Position numbers and translations under genes: made by a program. Shown in pieces: positions 22,021-33,478 of a stretch of 64,000 nt of DNA; the first letter of the stretch is position 1, and each line of letters opens with the position of its first letter. The notes beneath the pieces were generated by a model. That model was given only the letters and a program-made list of their open reading frames with translations, did not search any database and had not been told where the DNA came from. Source of the stretch: Ursus arctos (taxonomy: Eukaryota > Chordata > Mammalia > Carnivora > Ursidae); contig NW_026622786.1 of assembly GCF_023065955.2 (NCBI RefSeq), positions 41,836,938 through 41,900,937 on the forward strand, given 5' to 3'.

Positions 22021-23595
22021 TAGATAGGTCTTTTGAGGCAAGGGAAACAAAAGCAAAAACAAACTATTGGGACTATATCAAAAAGCTTTTGCACAGCAAA
22101 GGAAATAATCAACAAAACTAAAAGTCAACCTATGGAATGGGAGAAAATATTTGCAAGTGACATATCTGATAAAGGGTTAGTATCCAAAATGTGTAAAGAA
22201 CTTATAAAACTCAACACCCAAAAAACAAATAATCCAATTTAAAAATAAGACATAAACAGACATTTCTCCAAAGACATCCAGATGGCTAAGAGACACATGA
22301 AAAGATGCTCAACATCACTCATCATCAGGGAAATATGAATCAAAACTATAATGAGATGGCTAAAATTAATGACACAAGAAACAACAGGTATTGGTGAGGA
22401 TGTAGAGGAAAAGGAACCCTTTTGCACTGTTGGTGAGAATGCAAACTGCTGCAGCCACTATGGAAAACAGTATGGAAGCTTCTTAAAAAGTTAAAAATAG
22501 GTTTACCCTATGATTCAGCAATTGTACTACTGGATGTTGGGGTATGTAGGGCATGAAATCAGCCATAGTACCGGGCTTGGTAAAATGTAACATGGAGGCC
22601 GCCGAGTGCAGGGAAGGTTTCGGAGAAGGGCGTAGGCCTTTGGAATACCGAGGCCTGCATGACCACTCTGCTGTGGGAAGCCACGGGGAGTTGCCTTCCC
22701 CCGAAGCTTTCTTAGCCCAAACAGCCGCCCTGTGATCTAAGAGATGTTTGCATTGTCGCTTAGGCTGTGTTTAGCAGACCTCGTAGAACACGCAGATTAG
22801 CGTATCGTATCTTTCCCGTAAACAGATCTCCCAGTTCTAGTAAGACCCCTTGTCACACATCACATGCTTGAGAAATAGTGATAAGGATTATCCTGAAGGA
22901 CCAATAAAAGTGGGAGCAAAGAAGAGCAAACGGTCTTCATCTTCATCTCTGAGAATTGACCCCCTTACCTTCTTCTCTCTTTCACGGCAAAGTTTGGGGT
23001 AATCTTTCATCCACTGATACAGGGACTGATGGCCATTCCCAGCACTGGGTATTTACCCAAAGAATACAAAATCACTAATTTGAAGTGATACATGTTCCCC
23101 AAAGTTTATAGCAGCATTATTTATAATATCCAAGATATGGAAGCAGCCCAAGTGTCCATCAATCAACAAATGGATAAAAAAGTTGTGGTATATTTCTACA
23201 ATGGAATATTACTCAGCAATAAAAAAGAACGAACTCTTGCCATTTGCAATGACATGGATGGAGCTAGAGAGTATTATGCTAAGCAAAATAAGTCAGTCAG
23301 AGAAAAACAAACACTGTATGATTTCATTCATATTTGGAATTTAAGAAACAAAACAAATGAGCAAAGGGGAGAAAGAAAGAGAGAAAGAGAAACCAAGAAA
23401 CAGACTTTTAACTATAGAGAACAAACTGATGGCTACCGTAGGGGAGGGGTGCAAGGGGCTGGGAGAAGTAGGTGATGGGGAGTAAGGAGGGTACTTGTCA
23501 TGATGAACACCAGGTGTTAGATGAAATTGTTGATTCACTATATTACATACCTGAAACTAATATAACACTGTGTTTTAACTGGGATTAAAAAAAAA
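22021..23595 (+). mobile_element. 5'-truncated L1, sense, split by a solo LTR
   Basis: ORF2 C-terminal region in sense: AAACTATTGGGACTATATCA, AAGCTTTTGCACAGCAAAGG, GAGAAAATATTTGCAAGTGA, GGAAAACAGTATGGAAGCTT. It resumes after the LTR with TGGGTATTTACCCAAAGAAT, CAATGGAATATTACTCAGCA and the 3' UTR, ending in a short A tail near 23590. ORF2 has frame breaks. The 5' end lies within ORF2 at about 22021. Confidence 0.9.
22535..23044 (+). mobile_element. Solo LTR of an endogenous retrovirus
   Basis: A 510-bp block that begins TGTTGGGGTATGTAGGGCAT and ends in CA. It cuts the L1 exactly where the L1 should read CTACTGGGTATTT. The flanks are CTGGA (22530-22534) and CTGGG (23045-23049), a 5-bp target copy with one transition. 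A polyadenylation hexamer (CCAATAAAAG) sits at about 22900, followed by TTCATCTTCATCTCTGAGAA and a pyrimidine-rich R/U5-like part, which gives plus orientation. It is GC-richer than the surroundings. No internal viral genes are present, so recombination has left a single LTR. A class II (ERVK-like) origin is possible but unproven. Confidence 0.8.
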
Positions 23596-24229
23596 ATTAA
23601 GCCAAAAAATATGTTTAACAAAATGGATCCTACTGAATATAAAATTATGTTCCCTCCCTTTTAAATAAATATACATTTTCCCATGACATTGTCTTTTGAA
23701 TACAGTATTTTAATGATATTCCATCGTGATAATCATCTTTGTATCTAAATCTCTGTTCAAGTATTCAAATCTTACCAAGTTTTATAGCAGTATTATGCTC
23801 TACGTGTAAAGTAATTGATAAAATTTTAGTATGATGTGTACATGTTCTGCAACAGTTTCTATAAAATAGAAATTGTCTTTTTCTAAAATAAAAAACTCAC
23901 CTTTTCTGTCTGCACAGAGTCATTTAATAGGTGAAGGGAATTCCTCTATGGTTATTGGACTATTCAAGTTTTCTACTCACATAGAATCAATTTGGGTAAT
24001 TTTTTTCCAGAAAGTTATATATTTTACCTATGGTGGTAATTGCTCTCAAGTAGGGAAGATTGTTGCTGAATAGTCTTAAGTTTTTCACATTCTTTAAGAT
24101 TATTTAAATGGTAAGGTAGGAGAAGGTAAATCAGGCACTTCTAGTTAGGTCCTATCTTATTCAGAAACCTCTCCACCAGCTTGTGAAAACTCTGCCTGGA
24201 TGTATATCAGCAACGAAAATAAATAAATT
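23596..24229. other. AT-rich intergenic stretch, nothing recognised
   Basis: No exon or named repeat; the short forward frame at 23873-24073 has no domain. Confidence 0.4.
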
Positions 24230-24440
24230 TATTAAATATTTACTATGTTCCCAATAATATGCTAAGCATTTTAGGTGTATTATCTAATGTAATCCTTACA
24301 ATGACCTCACAAGTAAGTATTATTATTCCCATTTAAGACATGAACAAACGGAATGTTGGAGAAGTAATTTATCCAATTTGTAAGGGGTGGCGCTGTCTAG
24401 CATCCAAGTCTATATGACTTCAACCTGTTTCCTTATGCGA
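24230..24440 (-). mobile_element. MIR, antisense
   Basis: ATATTTACTATGTTCCCAAT, TAATGTAATCCTTACAATGA and ATTATTATTCCCATTTAAGA, then TCCAAGTCTATATGACTTCA, follow antisense MIR order. Confidence 0.75.
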
Positions 24441-24852
24441 TATTTCATTATGCAATATTGTCTCCCATTATGAGTCATTTTTCTCTAATGCTCTTTAACA
24501 TATTGCTTAATTTGATATGTTTACTTGCATTAACTATTTCTCTCTGTTGTAGATGAGGAAAGAATCTGAACTGGAAAAGAAGGAAAAAGAATCTGATGCT
24601 ATTAGATACAAAAGATTTTACCACCATATTGCAAGAAGGATAGGCTGAGGAAATCCCAGACTTTTCTAAAAACTGATCATGTTATACATTCTACAACATT
24701 TTCTAGCCAAAATGAAATTCTAAGTGCAGGGCTTGTTTGTAGCACGTTAAAAGATATCACAATGATATTTTCACTAACCTTTATATCTTAGAGCCAAGAG
24801 ATTTCCAGCAGCCTGAATTTCTCAGTGTATGGAACATTCAAAACATTAATTT
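24441..24852. other. Intergenic stretch, nothing recognised
   Basis: AT-rich, without an exon or repeat I can name. Confidence 0.35.
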
Positions 24853-24865
24853 TCTACAATTTTTT

Positions 24866-25069
24866 CTAAAGATTTACTCATTCATTCTAGAGAGAGAGGG
24901 AGAAAGGGAGAGGGCAAGGGGGAGGGGCGGAGGGAGAGAGTCTCAAGCAGACTCTGTGCTGAGCACAGAGCCAGACACGGGCTCAGATCTCAGGACCCTG
25001 AGACCATGACCCAAGCCAAAATCAAGAGTCAGATGCTCAACTGACCGAGCCACCTAGGTGCCCCACCTA
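24866..25069 (-). mobile_element. SINEC, antisense
   Basis: Antisense tail CTAAAGATTTACTCATTCAT, purine-rich body and head GAGCCACCTAGGTGCCCC. Target duplication TCTACAATTTTTT (24853-24865) and TCTACAGTTTTTA (25070-25082). Confidence 0.9.
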
Positions 25070-25082
25070 TCTACAGTTTTTA

Positions 25083-26035
25083 AAACAAAAGTAAAAATAC
25101 CAATTATGAGAACAGCTGAACTAGTACCTCAACAACCAAACAATCAGGGATGGAACTATACTAATTAATAGTCAGTGACAAATAATTAAAGAAGAGTAAG
25201 TATTCACCTAGATCAGTACTTTGCACAAATAAAGGAAAAATCACTACCATTTAGCATTGCTTATAAAATCTAATTTGGAAAGAAATATGTAACTCATTGA
25301 AAAGATTTAAAAATAGACAAGAGGAAGGCAAAAAAGTCATTTGTTCATTTAGATCAATTAACAGTCTATTAGTTCCTTAATATGATTTGTCTATATCCTT
25401 TGCACCCTGACACTCTATAATAATGAAGTAAGTCTAATAAAATTCTTCCAAGCGAACCACCATTTGTGTAAGAACAAAGGATTTTTTTAAAGAAAAAGAA
25501 AAGTGGAACATTCCAATCACCCCTTAGGGAAACTAAAATACAAATGAAACAAAAATACAGTGGATGGTTACCGAGTCCCAAACTAATAAGCAGCAATGAA
25601 ATGTGCCAGATCACCAAAGAGAAATGCAGAAAAGAGCACACCAACAGGTTCCCTCACGCCAAGCAACTCAACAATTAATCTACAAAGGTCACTTTTACTT
25701 CATGTCTTCAAGAACAAAATCCTCTATCATAGATTATTTTGTCTTAAGGCAATAGGATCTGCTGGGTGGTACTGTTTTATCGTTAAGTCCAATATTTCAC
25801 CAACTTTCACATAAGCCTCAACAAAAGATGTTAGCTATTTCTTATTCATTAAACTGATTTTTAAAAGACAGCACAGACTTTTAAAAAAATAGTTTACCGA
25901 TCTATATAAATATGTCTGGCTATCTGCTTATTATGCATCATGCCAAAAAAGGCTGGCTGGTTTTTTACCAATTAGGGAAATTAGTTGGGTTGCTTAAATA
26001 GAAATCTGACTTAAATATGGACTACTGGTAGTAGC
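25083..26035. other. AT-rich intergenic stretch, nothing recognised
   Basis: No supported exon; overlapping frames at 25369-25814 lack domains. Confidence 0.4.
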
Positions 26036-26505
26036 AAACATCGTAGGATGGCTTGCTCAACATCTATTCCAATCTCACTGTGTTATCTTTCTGATTCTAT
26101 AATGGACAAAAAAACCTTTTCCCCCAGGGTCTCTTGCAGCTACAGATTCTGGATATGACTTAAGTTCTACCAATCACAGCACTCAAGATTTGAATTCAGA
26201 AGCAAGTTAGGCAAGAGAAGCAGGGCATGTGGCATCATTTGTGCTGGTGCGGTGGTGTGGCCCCAGAGTTGTTACAGATTTAGCAGAAACAGCTTCCTGA
26301 CCATGGCAACAGCTCCACCAGCAACCCAGGTGGGGAGCAAGGCTTTGGGAATTCATCCTTGTGTCTGCCTCCTCAGCTCAGAGACTTCTCTTGAGTCCTA
26401 ACAATTCTGGAGCCTATCCAATAACCCATATTACATCACTTTCTGTGTAAAACAGTATGGCAGATTGTGTTCTCTATAACGGAATCCTGACTAATAGGAT
26501 GATTT
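26036..26505 (+). repeat. Probable ancient repeat, class uncertain
   Basis: GCAGCTACAGATTCTGGATA, CCAATCACAGCACTCAAGAT, then GGAATCCTGACTAATAGGAT at the end. The arrangement (blood-group-like 'glycine-free' GC-rich core with a terminal CTGACTAATA) recalls a common old mammalian LTR/DNA repeat. Family not assigned. Confidence 0.4.
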
Positions 26506-28341
26506 ACATAAAATTCAACCTAGAGAGACCCGAGGACAATGAGAGGTCCCAGGTCATCAATCAGGGGGAGGCGCACTCTCTCCAAGGCAATTGATCTGCA
26601 GAAAATGAGGCACATAGACTCCTAGGAGTGTCAATCAGAGACATGGTCTTCCATAAACTAGTGAAATCCAAGTCCAACATTTGGTTTGGATATTTGGTTT
26701 CAACCATTTGGAACATGCCATATTAATAAAACACTGTGGACAGAGGAAATAAACAGAAGTGCAAAAATGAGCCACAAATCAGCTACGTTAAGGAATCTAA
26801 CAATAGATTAATGGCTGACATTCACCACCTAATTGTCTGTGCTTTTCCTGGAATCAATTACTAAGCTCCAGAGATTATGAAATCCTTACTATCTAAGCAA
26901 CATGAAGAATTTAGACATTTAAAATAAGACAAATGCTTACAACAGGGCTTTTCAGGGGGTCTCATAAAGGAAAATTCTCTAGAAGCCACTGATTCCTTTC
27001 AATTTCCCCTTTGCTTTGACATCTCTGCTATTCCCTGTGAGTCTCTGTTATACTGTGACCAGTTATAAAGCAAGGTAAAATATTTTGAATCGAGGGTGTT
27101 GAGTGGTGATTCAGATGCTTCCTTCATGGACAACTCTACTTCATACAGCAGCAGGCAATCACTCATATAGACCCTGGGCCTGAATTGACAAGTATGGTCT
27201 ATAAGGAAGCAGTTCTGTATTATTATAATTATAGGAAAATCTACAATTCCAACTTTAAAAATTCTTGTTTCTAACAAATGTCACGTAACTATAGCTGATG
27301 AGTATCCTGAATAACATCCGTTGATAACAGATAGGATATACAGTTATTAAGGGGGAAATATCCTATGATAAGTACAAAGTATTGTACCTCCCAAGTATTA
27401 GCAAATTACTTAAATGTAAAAAGCACTAGAGAGAAGAAAAGTCCATTCAAATGGCAGCTGCTGAAAGAGTAGTCTATGAATCAATATCTGGTCAGAATTT
27501 TATCTCACTGGAAAGGTCTTTTCACGATGTGAATCATCCACACAATATTAATTACTAAATGCGAAGAAGCTCAGCTTGCTTTATTTATTCAGGCAAAGAA
27601 CAAATTCACAATTAACTGTCTGCACCTTGTTTAAAGTTTTGAAGTCATGAATAAGGTTTTAAAGTTTTTAATGTACCTTTAATTTTATGCTTGGTATGAA
27701 GCTGTCTGTAACTTTCACAGGATATTAACCATAATCACCTTCTACAGTACTTCAGTGCTCAGTCATTTCGTTGCCTCTCAGATCTAGAAGAGCCTCGACT
27801 GGTTTTGTAGAATTAGTCATTTGCTCTGAACACTCTCCCAGACCACGTGATATAAACTCCAAGACTCTGAGGAGAAGCTATCTAGGTTTCAAAGACACTT
27901 CCACTGTCAAAAAGTTACCCTTCGTGAAATCACAAATGAGCTCAAAAATCAGGCTGGACGAGTCAGAACAGATAGAAGAATATAAAACACCTGACTTGGT
28001 ATTGAGGGTTACATAAGAAGCAGACAGAAAAGAGGTAGCCACGAGGGCAGGCAATGCCACCTGCTGGTCAGAGGAGGTAAATTTTTTAAATTGCGTAGTG
28101 AATTCCCTTCTGCCATCAAGTGACAAGGTGGTAGGGAGCTGGGTGGTCTCCTTCTAAGCACTAGATCATCTGGAGGAATCTTTCTGGAAGTTAATTATTT
28201 TAAAAGGTTACACCAAGGTGATTAACAATGTTTATCAAAAAAGTTAAAAAGGACAGTCACAGACATACTCCATAGAATTTTAGAATGATCAGTCCTGAAA
28301 ATGTCACCTCTATTTCAGTCAGGATATCTTCTTCAGAATTT
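26506..28341. other. Long intergenic stretch without recognised repeats
   Basis: About 1.8 kb with no element I can name, unusual for this otherwise repeat-packed flank. Reverse frame 26999-27277 and forward frame 27771-28016 lack domains and are probably chance. Confidence 0.4.
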
Positions 28342-28357
28342 CCTTGGACCTCATTTT

Positions 28358-28458
28358 CTTTTTAAAGAAGGCTCAACACAGGGCTTGAGCTCATGACCCT
28401 GAGATCAAGACCTGAGCTGGTATCAAGAGTCAGACACTTAAGTGAGTCACAGAAGCAA
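28358..28458 (-). mobile_element. Truncated SINEC, antisense
   Basis: Only about 100 bp: a short antisense tail (TCTTTTTAAAGAAGG) joined to GGGCTTGAGCTCATGACCCT and a decayed head. Target duplication CCTTGGACCTCATTTT (28342-28357) and CCTTAGACCTCATTTA (28459-28474). Confidence 0.85.
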
Positions 28459-28474
28459 CCTTAGACCTCATTTA

Positions 28475-29474
28475 AATAAGAATTCAATAAACCTGTCCCA
28501 ATTACAAATGAGTATTTGATCCTCTGGAAAGGTACATGATTAATTTCATTTTTTAAGTTACCACAGTTACAGTCTTACTTTGAGTTTAATACTGAGGGAA
28601 GCCTCACAAATATTCCCTATTCACCAACTCATAAGTTAATATGTGGAAACTGACCACTCTTATGTATAGAAAAGAACTGAATAGGGAATATATACAGGGA
28701 ATTTATAGTCATCTCTGTAAACTCACCCCTTTGGCATACCAATTAGAATTTTTGTCCAGAAATGGACCTTCTGAGCAATATAACTTTCCAATTTGTTTGT
28801 CAGAACTCAAGTATCTTAGAGTCTTAAAAATGGTTAATGATGAGATTCCATGCTCCATGAAACCTCAAATGCTAACTATATTCTCAAACAGTAAATGGCA
28901 CACTGAGCATTTGATAACAAGCAGCTACTTTTTTCGAATTTGTTTCACAATACTAAAAAACTAAGGAACACAGTAATCACCCGTTAGTTTTCTGAAACAT
29001 AAACAATAATGACCCCAGAAGCAAAATACCCACAACCCAAGTCAAAACAATTAAACCACGAAATCACTTTAACCAGATTTGAAGGATTTCTAAGACCGAT
29101 CCTCATTCTCTAAGAAATGGTCAAGAATTTAATTTTTTTTCTTTAGTTACACCAGGAAGAACTTATTATGCCAGTGACTACGATGTTTTTTAAAAATCCA
29201 GACTTAACTATTGCCAGTTATAGTTTTTTTAATTTAAAGAACCACCAAAATCTTTGAGCACATGGTTTCTAACCTAAAATCCATCACTTCACCACTTAAG
29301 TCCGCTTCTTGGCCTGACCTCAGAGTAGCTGTCCCCTTACTCAGGCTGACAACAGCAGCTAACTGAATCTATAACCTTGTTCTCCCAGCTTTAATCCCCT
29401 CCACAGCTTTCTTCAGTTGAGTGACTCAGAACATTGCTCTGGTAAAGTATTAACAGGATCAATCTGGGAGAGAG
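28475..29474. other. Intergenic stretch, nothing recognised
   Basis: AT-rich; a 107-codon frame at 28641-28964 has no recognisable domain. Confidence 0.4.
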
Positions 29475-29905
29475 CTCAGGACTTAAAACTGGGTTCAAAT
29501 CCTGTCTTTGCCACTAACCAAACATATGCCTTAGAGCAAGTTATTTAATTTCTCTGGACTTGTTTCTTCATCTTTATTTTTTTTTTTAAGATTTATTTAT
29601 TTATTTATTTGACAGAGACAGCCAGCGAGAGAGGGAACACAAGCAGGGGGAGTGGGAGAGGAAGAAGCAGGCTCCCAGCAAATGAGCCCGATGTGGGGCT
29701 CGATCCCAGAACGCTGGGATCACGCCCTGAGCCGAAGGCAGACGCCCAACGACTGCGCCACCCAGGGCCCCATGTTTCTTCATCTTTAAAATGAAGATAA
29801 GCATTACTTTCCTCAGGAGGTTGCTGAAGATTAGGTGAGTTGATCTACTTCCAGCAATTGAGCACACAGTAGGCACTCAGCAGATACTTGTTGAAGTTCC
29901 TCATT
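29475..29905 (+). mobile_element. MIR, sense, split by a SINE
   Basis: Sense MIR: AAACTGGGTTCAAATCCTGT, GTCTTTGCCACTAACC, GTTATTTAATTTCTCTGGAC, then after the SINE TTCATCTTTAAAATGAAGAT and AGCACACAGTAGGCACTCAG. Continuous with consensus order across the insertion. Confidence 0.88.
29577..29772 (-). mobile_element. SINEC, ursid-type, inserted in the MIR, antisense
   Basis: Antisense tail TTTAAGATTTATTTATTTAT, GACAGCCAGCGAGAGAGGGA block and head ending CGCCACCCAGGGCCCC. Perfect 16-bp target duplication TGTTTCTTCATCTTTA at 29561-29576 and 29773-29788. Confidence 0.95.
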
Positions 29906-29925
29906 AATGATATTTTGTTAGTGTT

Positions 29926-31810
29926 TAATATATACCAGGCTCCATGCTAAGTGCCCAGGATATAACAGAGATATGAACAACCGCACCCCCAAGAAACTGA
30001 TATTCAAGTAGGAAACATAGAATAAAAACTAATAATTTAAAATAATGAGTTAGGATGGAAACAAACAAGGGCGCAAATCAAGAATACGGAGAGGAAGAAG
30101 GTCAAAAACATCTTTGCCAAAGAAGTGGCATTTATACTAATAAAGGATGACAAAGACCTGGCCATGCAAATAGGAGGAAGGGTCCAAGACAGAGAAAACA
30201 GCAAGTGAGAAAGCTCTAAGAAAGGAAGAACTCGGAAGAGAAAAGCAAGTTCAATGGAGCCAGACCACAGAGTTAGGACGAGCATAGTGATGACATGGGT
30301 AGGGCTTTGAAAGCCACTGTAACAAGCTGGAAGGGAAGTGTTGTGATCCCAATAGTATGTAGCAAAGATGTCTATGTTCCCTTCAAAGCTCTTGTGCTGG
30401 TTCAGTTCAGCCTCCCAAGTACAAAAGCAAAGGTTTCCCCCCAACACTCCACTAGACATAAGCAAGGGACCGCCTCTCTTTTCTACAGTTTATGTGTGCG
30501 TCGGGTCATTGCCCAAAAGGAAAAAAAAAAAAAAAAAGGATCCAAGAACAGGGCATCCACAGGAATAAGCCAGAGGGGTTTGGGGTGGTGTGGTGACTCT
30601 CCTACTGGACAGTAATAGGCAAAACTATGGAAAAACACTGTTAGAAACAAATAAAGGATGGGAAGTGTTGGTTCTATGAAGGCTGATGGGCTCTGCTCCA
30701 TGACTCAAGCTTCCACAAGGGCATTGGGTACTCAAACACCACCCCTCACTGTGGGTCTTACTGCCTGTGCAATGACGAGACACCAGGAATCTATGGAAGG
30801 CTCTTGTTCCTATTGGTCTAAACACTCCATCTAGGGATAACGAGCCTGCAGGAAAACAAGGCACCATTTTCCTCTGTTTGGACCTTTAAAGACATCTCTC
30901 TCCCTTTCTCCAACACACACACATCCCATAGCCTTTAGTCTCTGTGAGCCCTTTAGCAGAAGCTGAATCATCCAAAAACTAGTGCCCCTTCCCTTAAAGG
31001 CAAAAACTAACATAAGGTTACGTCCCTCCAGAGAAGAAAACAAGGAGACCCTGACATTTTCATTTTCAAAAAAGCTTAATAATCATGTCCTGCAATCAAC
31101 AGTTGCAGAGCACCTGCATTACCAGGTGGAGGAAGGCAGGAGGAGAAGATGGGACAGCAGTGCAGAGCCTGAAGCAGCAGGCCAGATGGAAAGGAGGCAT
31201 GGATTAAACAGGTGACACTGAAACCAGAAAGAAGTAGATATTTGGGAGACATTTTCAGAGATACAACAAAAAGAACTTGCTGCCGAATTAGACATAGTAG
31301 GTGAAGAAAGAAGGAGTGAATTATGATGCCACTTCCTATCAGAGAAAATTGAGGAAAATAAGACAAAAAAATTTTGGGGGGTGCCTGGGTGGCTCAGTCG
31401 GTTAAGTGTCCCACTCGATTTCAGCTCAGGTCATGATCCCAGGGTTGTGAGATCGAGTCCCATGCGGGGCTCCACACTGGGCATGGAGCCTGCTTAAGAT
31501 TCTCTCCCCCTCTTCCTCTGTCCCTCTCCCTTCCCTAAAAAACACTTAAGTTTCATCTTGGACATGTTAAAGTTTTGACACACAAGTGGAGATGTCAAAG
31601 AAGCAGTTGAATATCTGAGTATAGAGCTCAGAAGAGAGATCCAAACTGGAGACACATGTTTGGGAGTTGTAACCATAAAGATCCTTAAAGCCATGGGAAG
31701 AAATGAGTCCTCTGAGAAGAGGGTAGAGTTGGGGATAGGACCCATGTCTGAGGCCTGGGGAACTCCATGGATAGAGGGTGGGTAGAGAAGAAAGAGCCAG
31801 GAAGGGATGC
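29926..31810 (-). mobile_element. L2 remnant pieces, antisense, with unexplained middle
   Basis: Antisense L2 words at the left: CCAGGCTCCATGCTAAGTGC, GGGCTTTGAAAGCCACTGTA near 30300. Then at the right: TTGGACATGTTAAAGTTTTG, AGTGGAGATGTCAAAGAAGC, GCAGTTGAATATCTGAGTAT, AAAGCCATGGGAAGAAATGA. Order and strand agree with one long copy. The central part (about 30350-31120) does not resemble L2 to my eye and may be a separate insertion. A SINE sits at 31378-31545. Confidence 0.6.
31378..31545 (+). mobile_element. SINEC inserted in L2
   Basis: Head GGGGTGCCTGGGTGGCTCAG, GGTCATGATCCCAGGGTTGT, body GGAGCCTGCTTAAGATTCTC, tail CCCTAAAAAACACTTAAG. The poly(A) is short; I could not fix a target duplication. 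Confidence 0.88.
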
Positions 31811-32788
31811 ATGGAGAAGAGGGAAGGAAATTGCAGGAAGATGGCTACAATGTTCCCATTTTCCCTTTCCCAAGCTAACATATCCTATGGTTCTTCCACC
31901 ATTCCTTAACTTTGCAGGATTTTATTTCCTCATTTTTCTCCAGTGCCACTGCAGAAGAGAAAGTTTTCCTTTTGCCTTATGAGGAAGAAAGAGTTTGGTT
32001 TATTTCATTTTTTATATCTCTATTTACTCTTTCACTGGAAAGCTATAAAAATAAAATTAAAATTATATCAAATTATTTTTATAATAACATCTGAATGAGG
32101 GGAGAAGAAATTCTAACTTAGAGAAACCACTTTTTCAAAGCTAAATTAATTCATTGGATCTACAATTGTTTTAATCTTAAATATTATTTCCAACATATTT
32201 TTAGATGACACATAAGATAATGAAGCATGAATCATATTCACTCTACCCCCTACATGAAGGACCCTCACTAAGAGAAAAATGCACACAAGGAGATTTCAAG
32301 CAGCATTTTTACAAGCTTAGTTTCTCCATAATCAAAACCACAGCAGCCCTGCGGTTACTCCCATGAGAGAGATTAATGTTATCATTCACGTCAATTCCAC
32401 TCTAAAAACCATAGTCTAAGAAGATCCTCACCTACAAAACTAGAAGAGAATACCTAATGAGGACAGGATAAATAGCCAATATTTATTCGTATCAATGGTA
32501 AGCATCAAGCATTGTATATAAACAAAAGCAAAACTACCACATGGATTAATCCACAGTGCACCAATTGGGAAGTCTACTTCTCCAAGAACAAATTCTTCTA
32601 GCACACCAATTTACATTTAGAAAATCACCCACTTGGTGAAATTAAGAGAAATCTTACTGTCATATATAGCTTCTTCCCATACAATTTTACATCCATTTTA
32701 GCACTTACCTAATTCTCTTGGAGAGCTCTCTCAGGTCTCTATCTTGACAGATGGTGAGTTCTTCAAGTCATGTCTACTGTTCCCACCC
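31811..32788. other. AT-rich intergenic stretch, nothing recognised
   Basis: No exon or named repeat; a short forward frame at 31912-32094 lacks domains. Confidence 0.4.
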
Positions 32789-32789
32789 A

Positions 32790-33048
32790 GTGCTGGTCCT
32801 GATTGTCAGGGCCCTCAAAGCAAAGGTCTAGGATTCACTTCCACTAGAATCATGTGGAGGATGGGTCAAAATGCAGATTCCCGGACCCCACCCCCAAACA
32901 TATGGAATTAGCATATTTTTAAGGATTTCTAACAGCTCTGATAGGGCCTTCAACATGCATCAAGGAGATAATGAAACCAAAAGGCAAAACCACCTAAGAG
33001 CTACGGGTTGATATTTCTTCTACTTACACTACTGTTTGGAAACTACTG
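32790..33048. mobile_element. hAT-type MER element (MER5-like)
   Basis: Core GCAGATTCCCGGACCCCACC, CCCCCAAACATATGGAATTA and GGATTTCTAACAGCTCTGAT, with right end TTTGGAAACTACTG, resemble MER5-group non-autonomous hAT transposons. I could not confirm the 8-bp target duplication. Confidence 0.55.
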
Positions 33049-33280
33049 CCATAAATTGGTTGAATAAAGAAGAAAATGTTACCCTGGGTAAACCTCTATT
33101 TTATAAACAGAAATAGTTTATGACTATTTTACCTCAGAGTACTCTGGCAGTGCATATCTCATGTATTTTTACATCAAAACACATAATTTTGGGATTCTAA
33201 GAGAACTTAGAAGTTATACCTCATATGAAATACATTGAGAAAAAAAATATACCAAAAATGTATTAAAAACATAAAGGCCA

Positions 33281-33478
33281 GGGCACCTGGATGGCTCAGT
33301 CAAGTAAGCCTCTGCCTTCGGCTCAGGTCATGATCTTAGCATCCAGGGATTGAGCCCCAAGTCTGGCTCCCTGCACAGAAGGGAGTCTGCTTCTCCCTCT
33401 CGTTCTGCCCCTCCCCCACCCTATGCTCGCACACTCTCTCTCTAATAAAAAAAACTCTTTAAATATTAAAAAAAAAAA
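33281..33478 (+). mobile_element. SINEC
   Basis: Head AGGGCACCTGGATGGCTCAG, GGCTCAGGTCATGATCTTAG, GGGAGTCTGCTTCTCCCTCT, tail TCTAATAAAAAAAACTCTTT plus poly(A). Confidence 0.9.

Noticed and set aside
22553..22735. 60-codon frame in the GC-rich block as an exon or CpG promoter
   Set aside because: The block is bounded by L1 sequence and small duplications and has LTR structure; the frame is chance.
30037..30465. 142-codon reverse frame with hydrophobic segments
   Set aside because: Lies mostly in antisense L2 sequence; hydrophobicity follows from T-rich composition.
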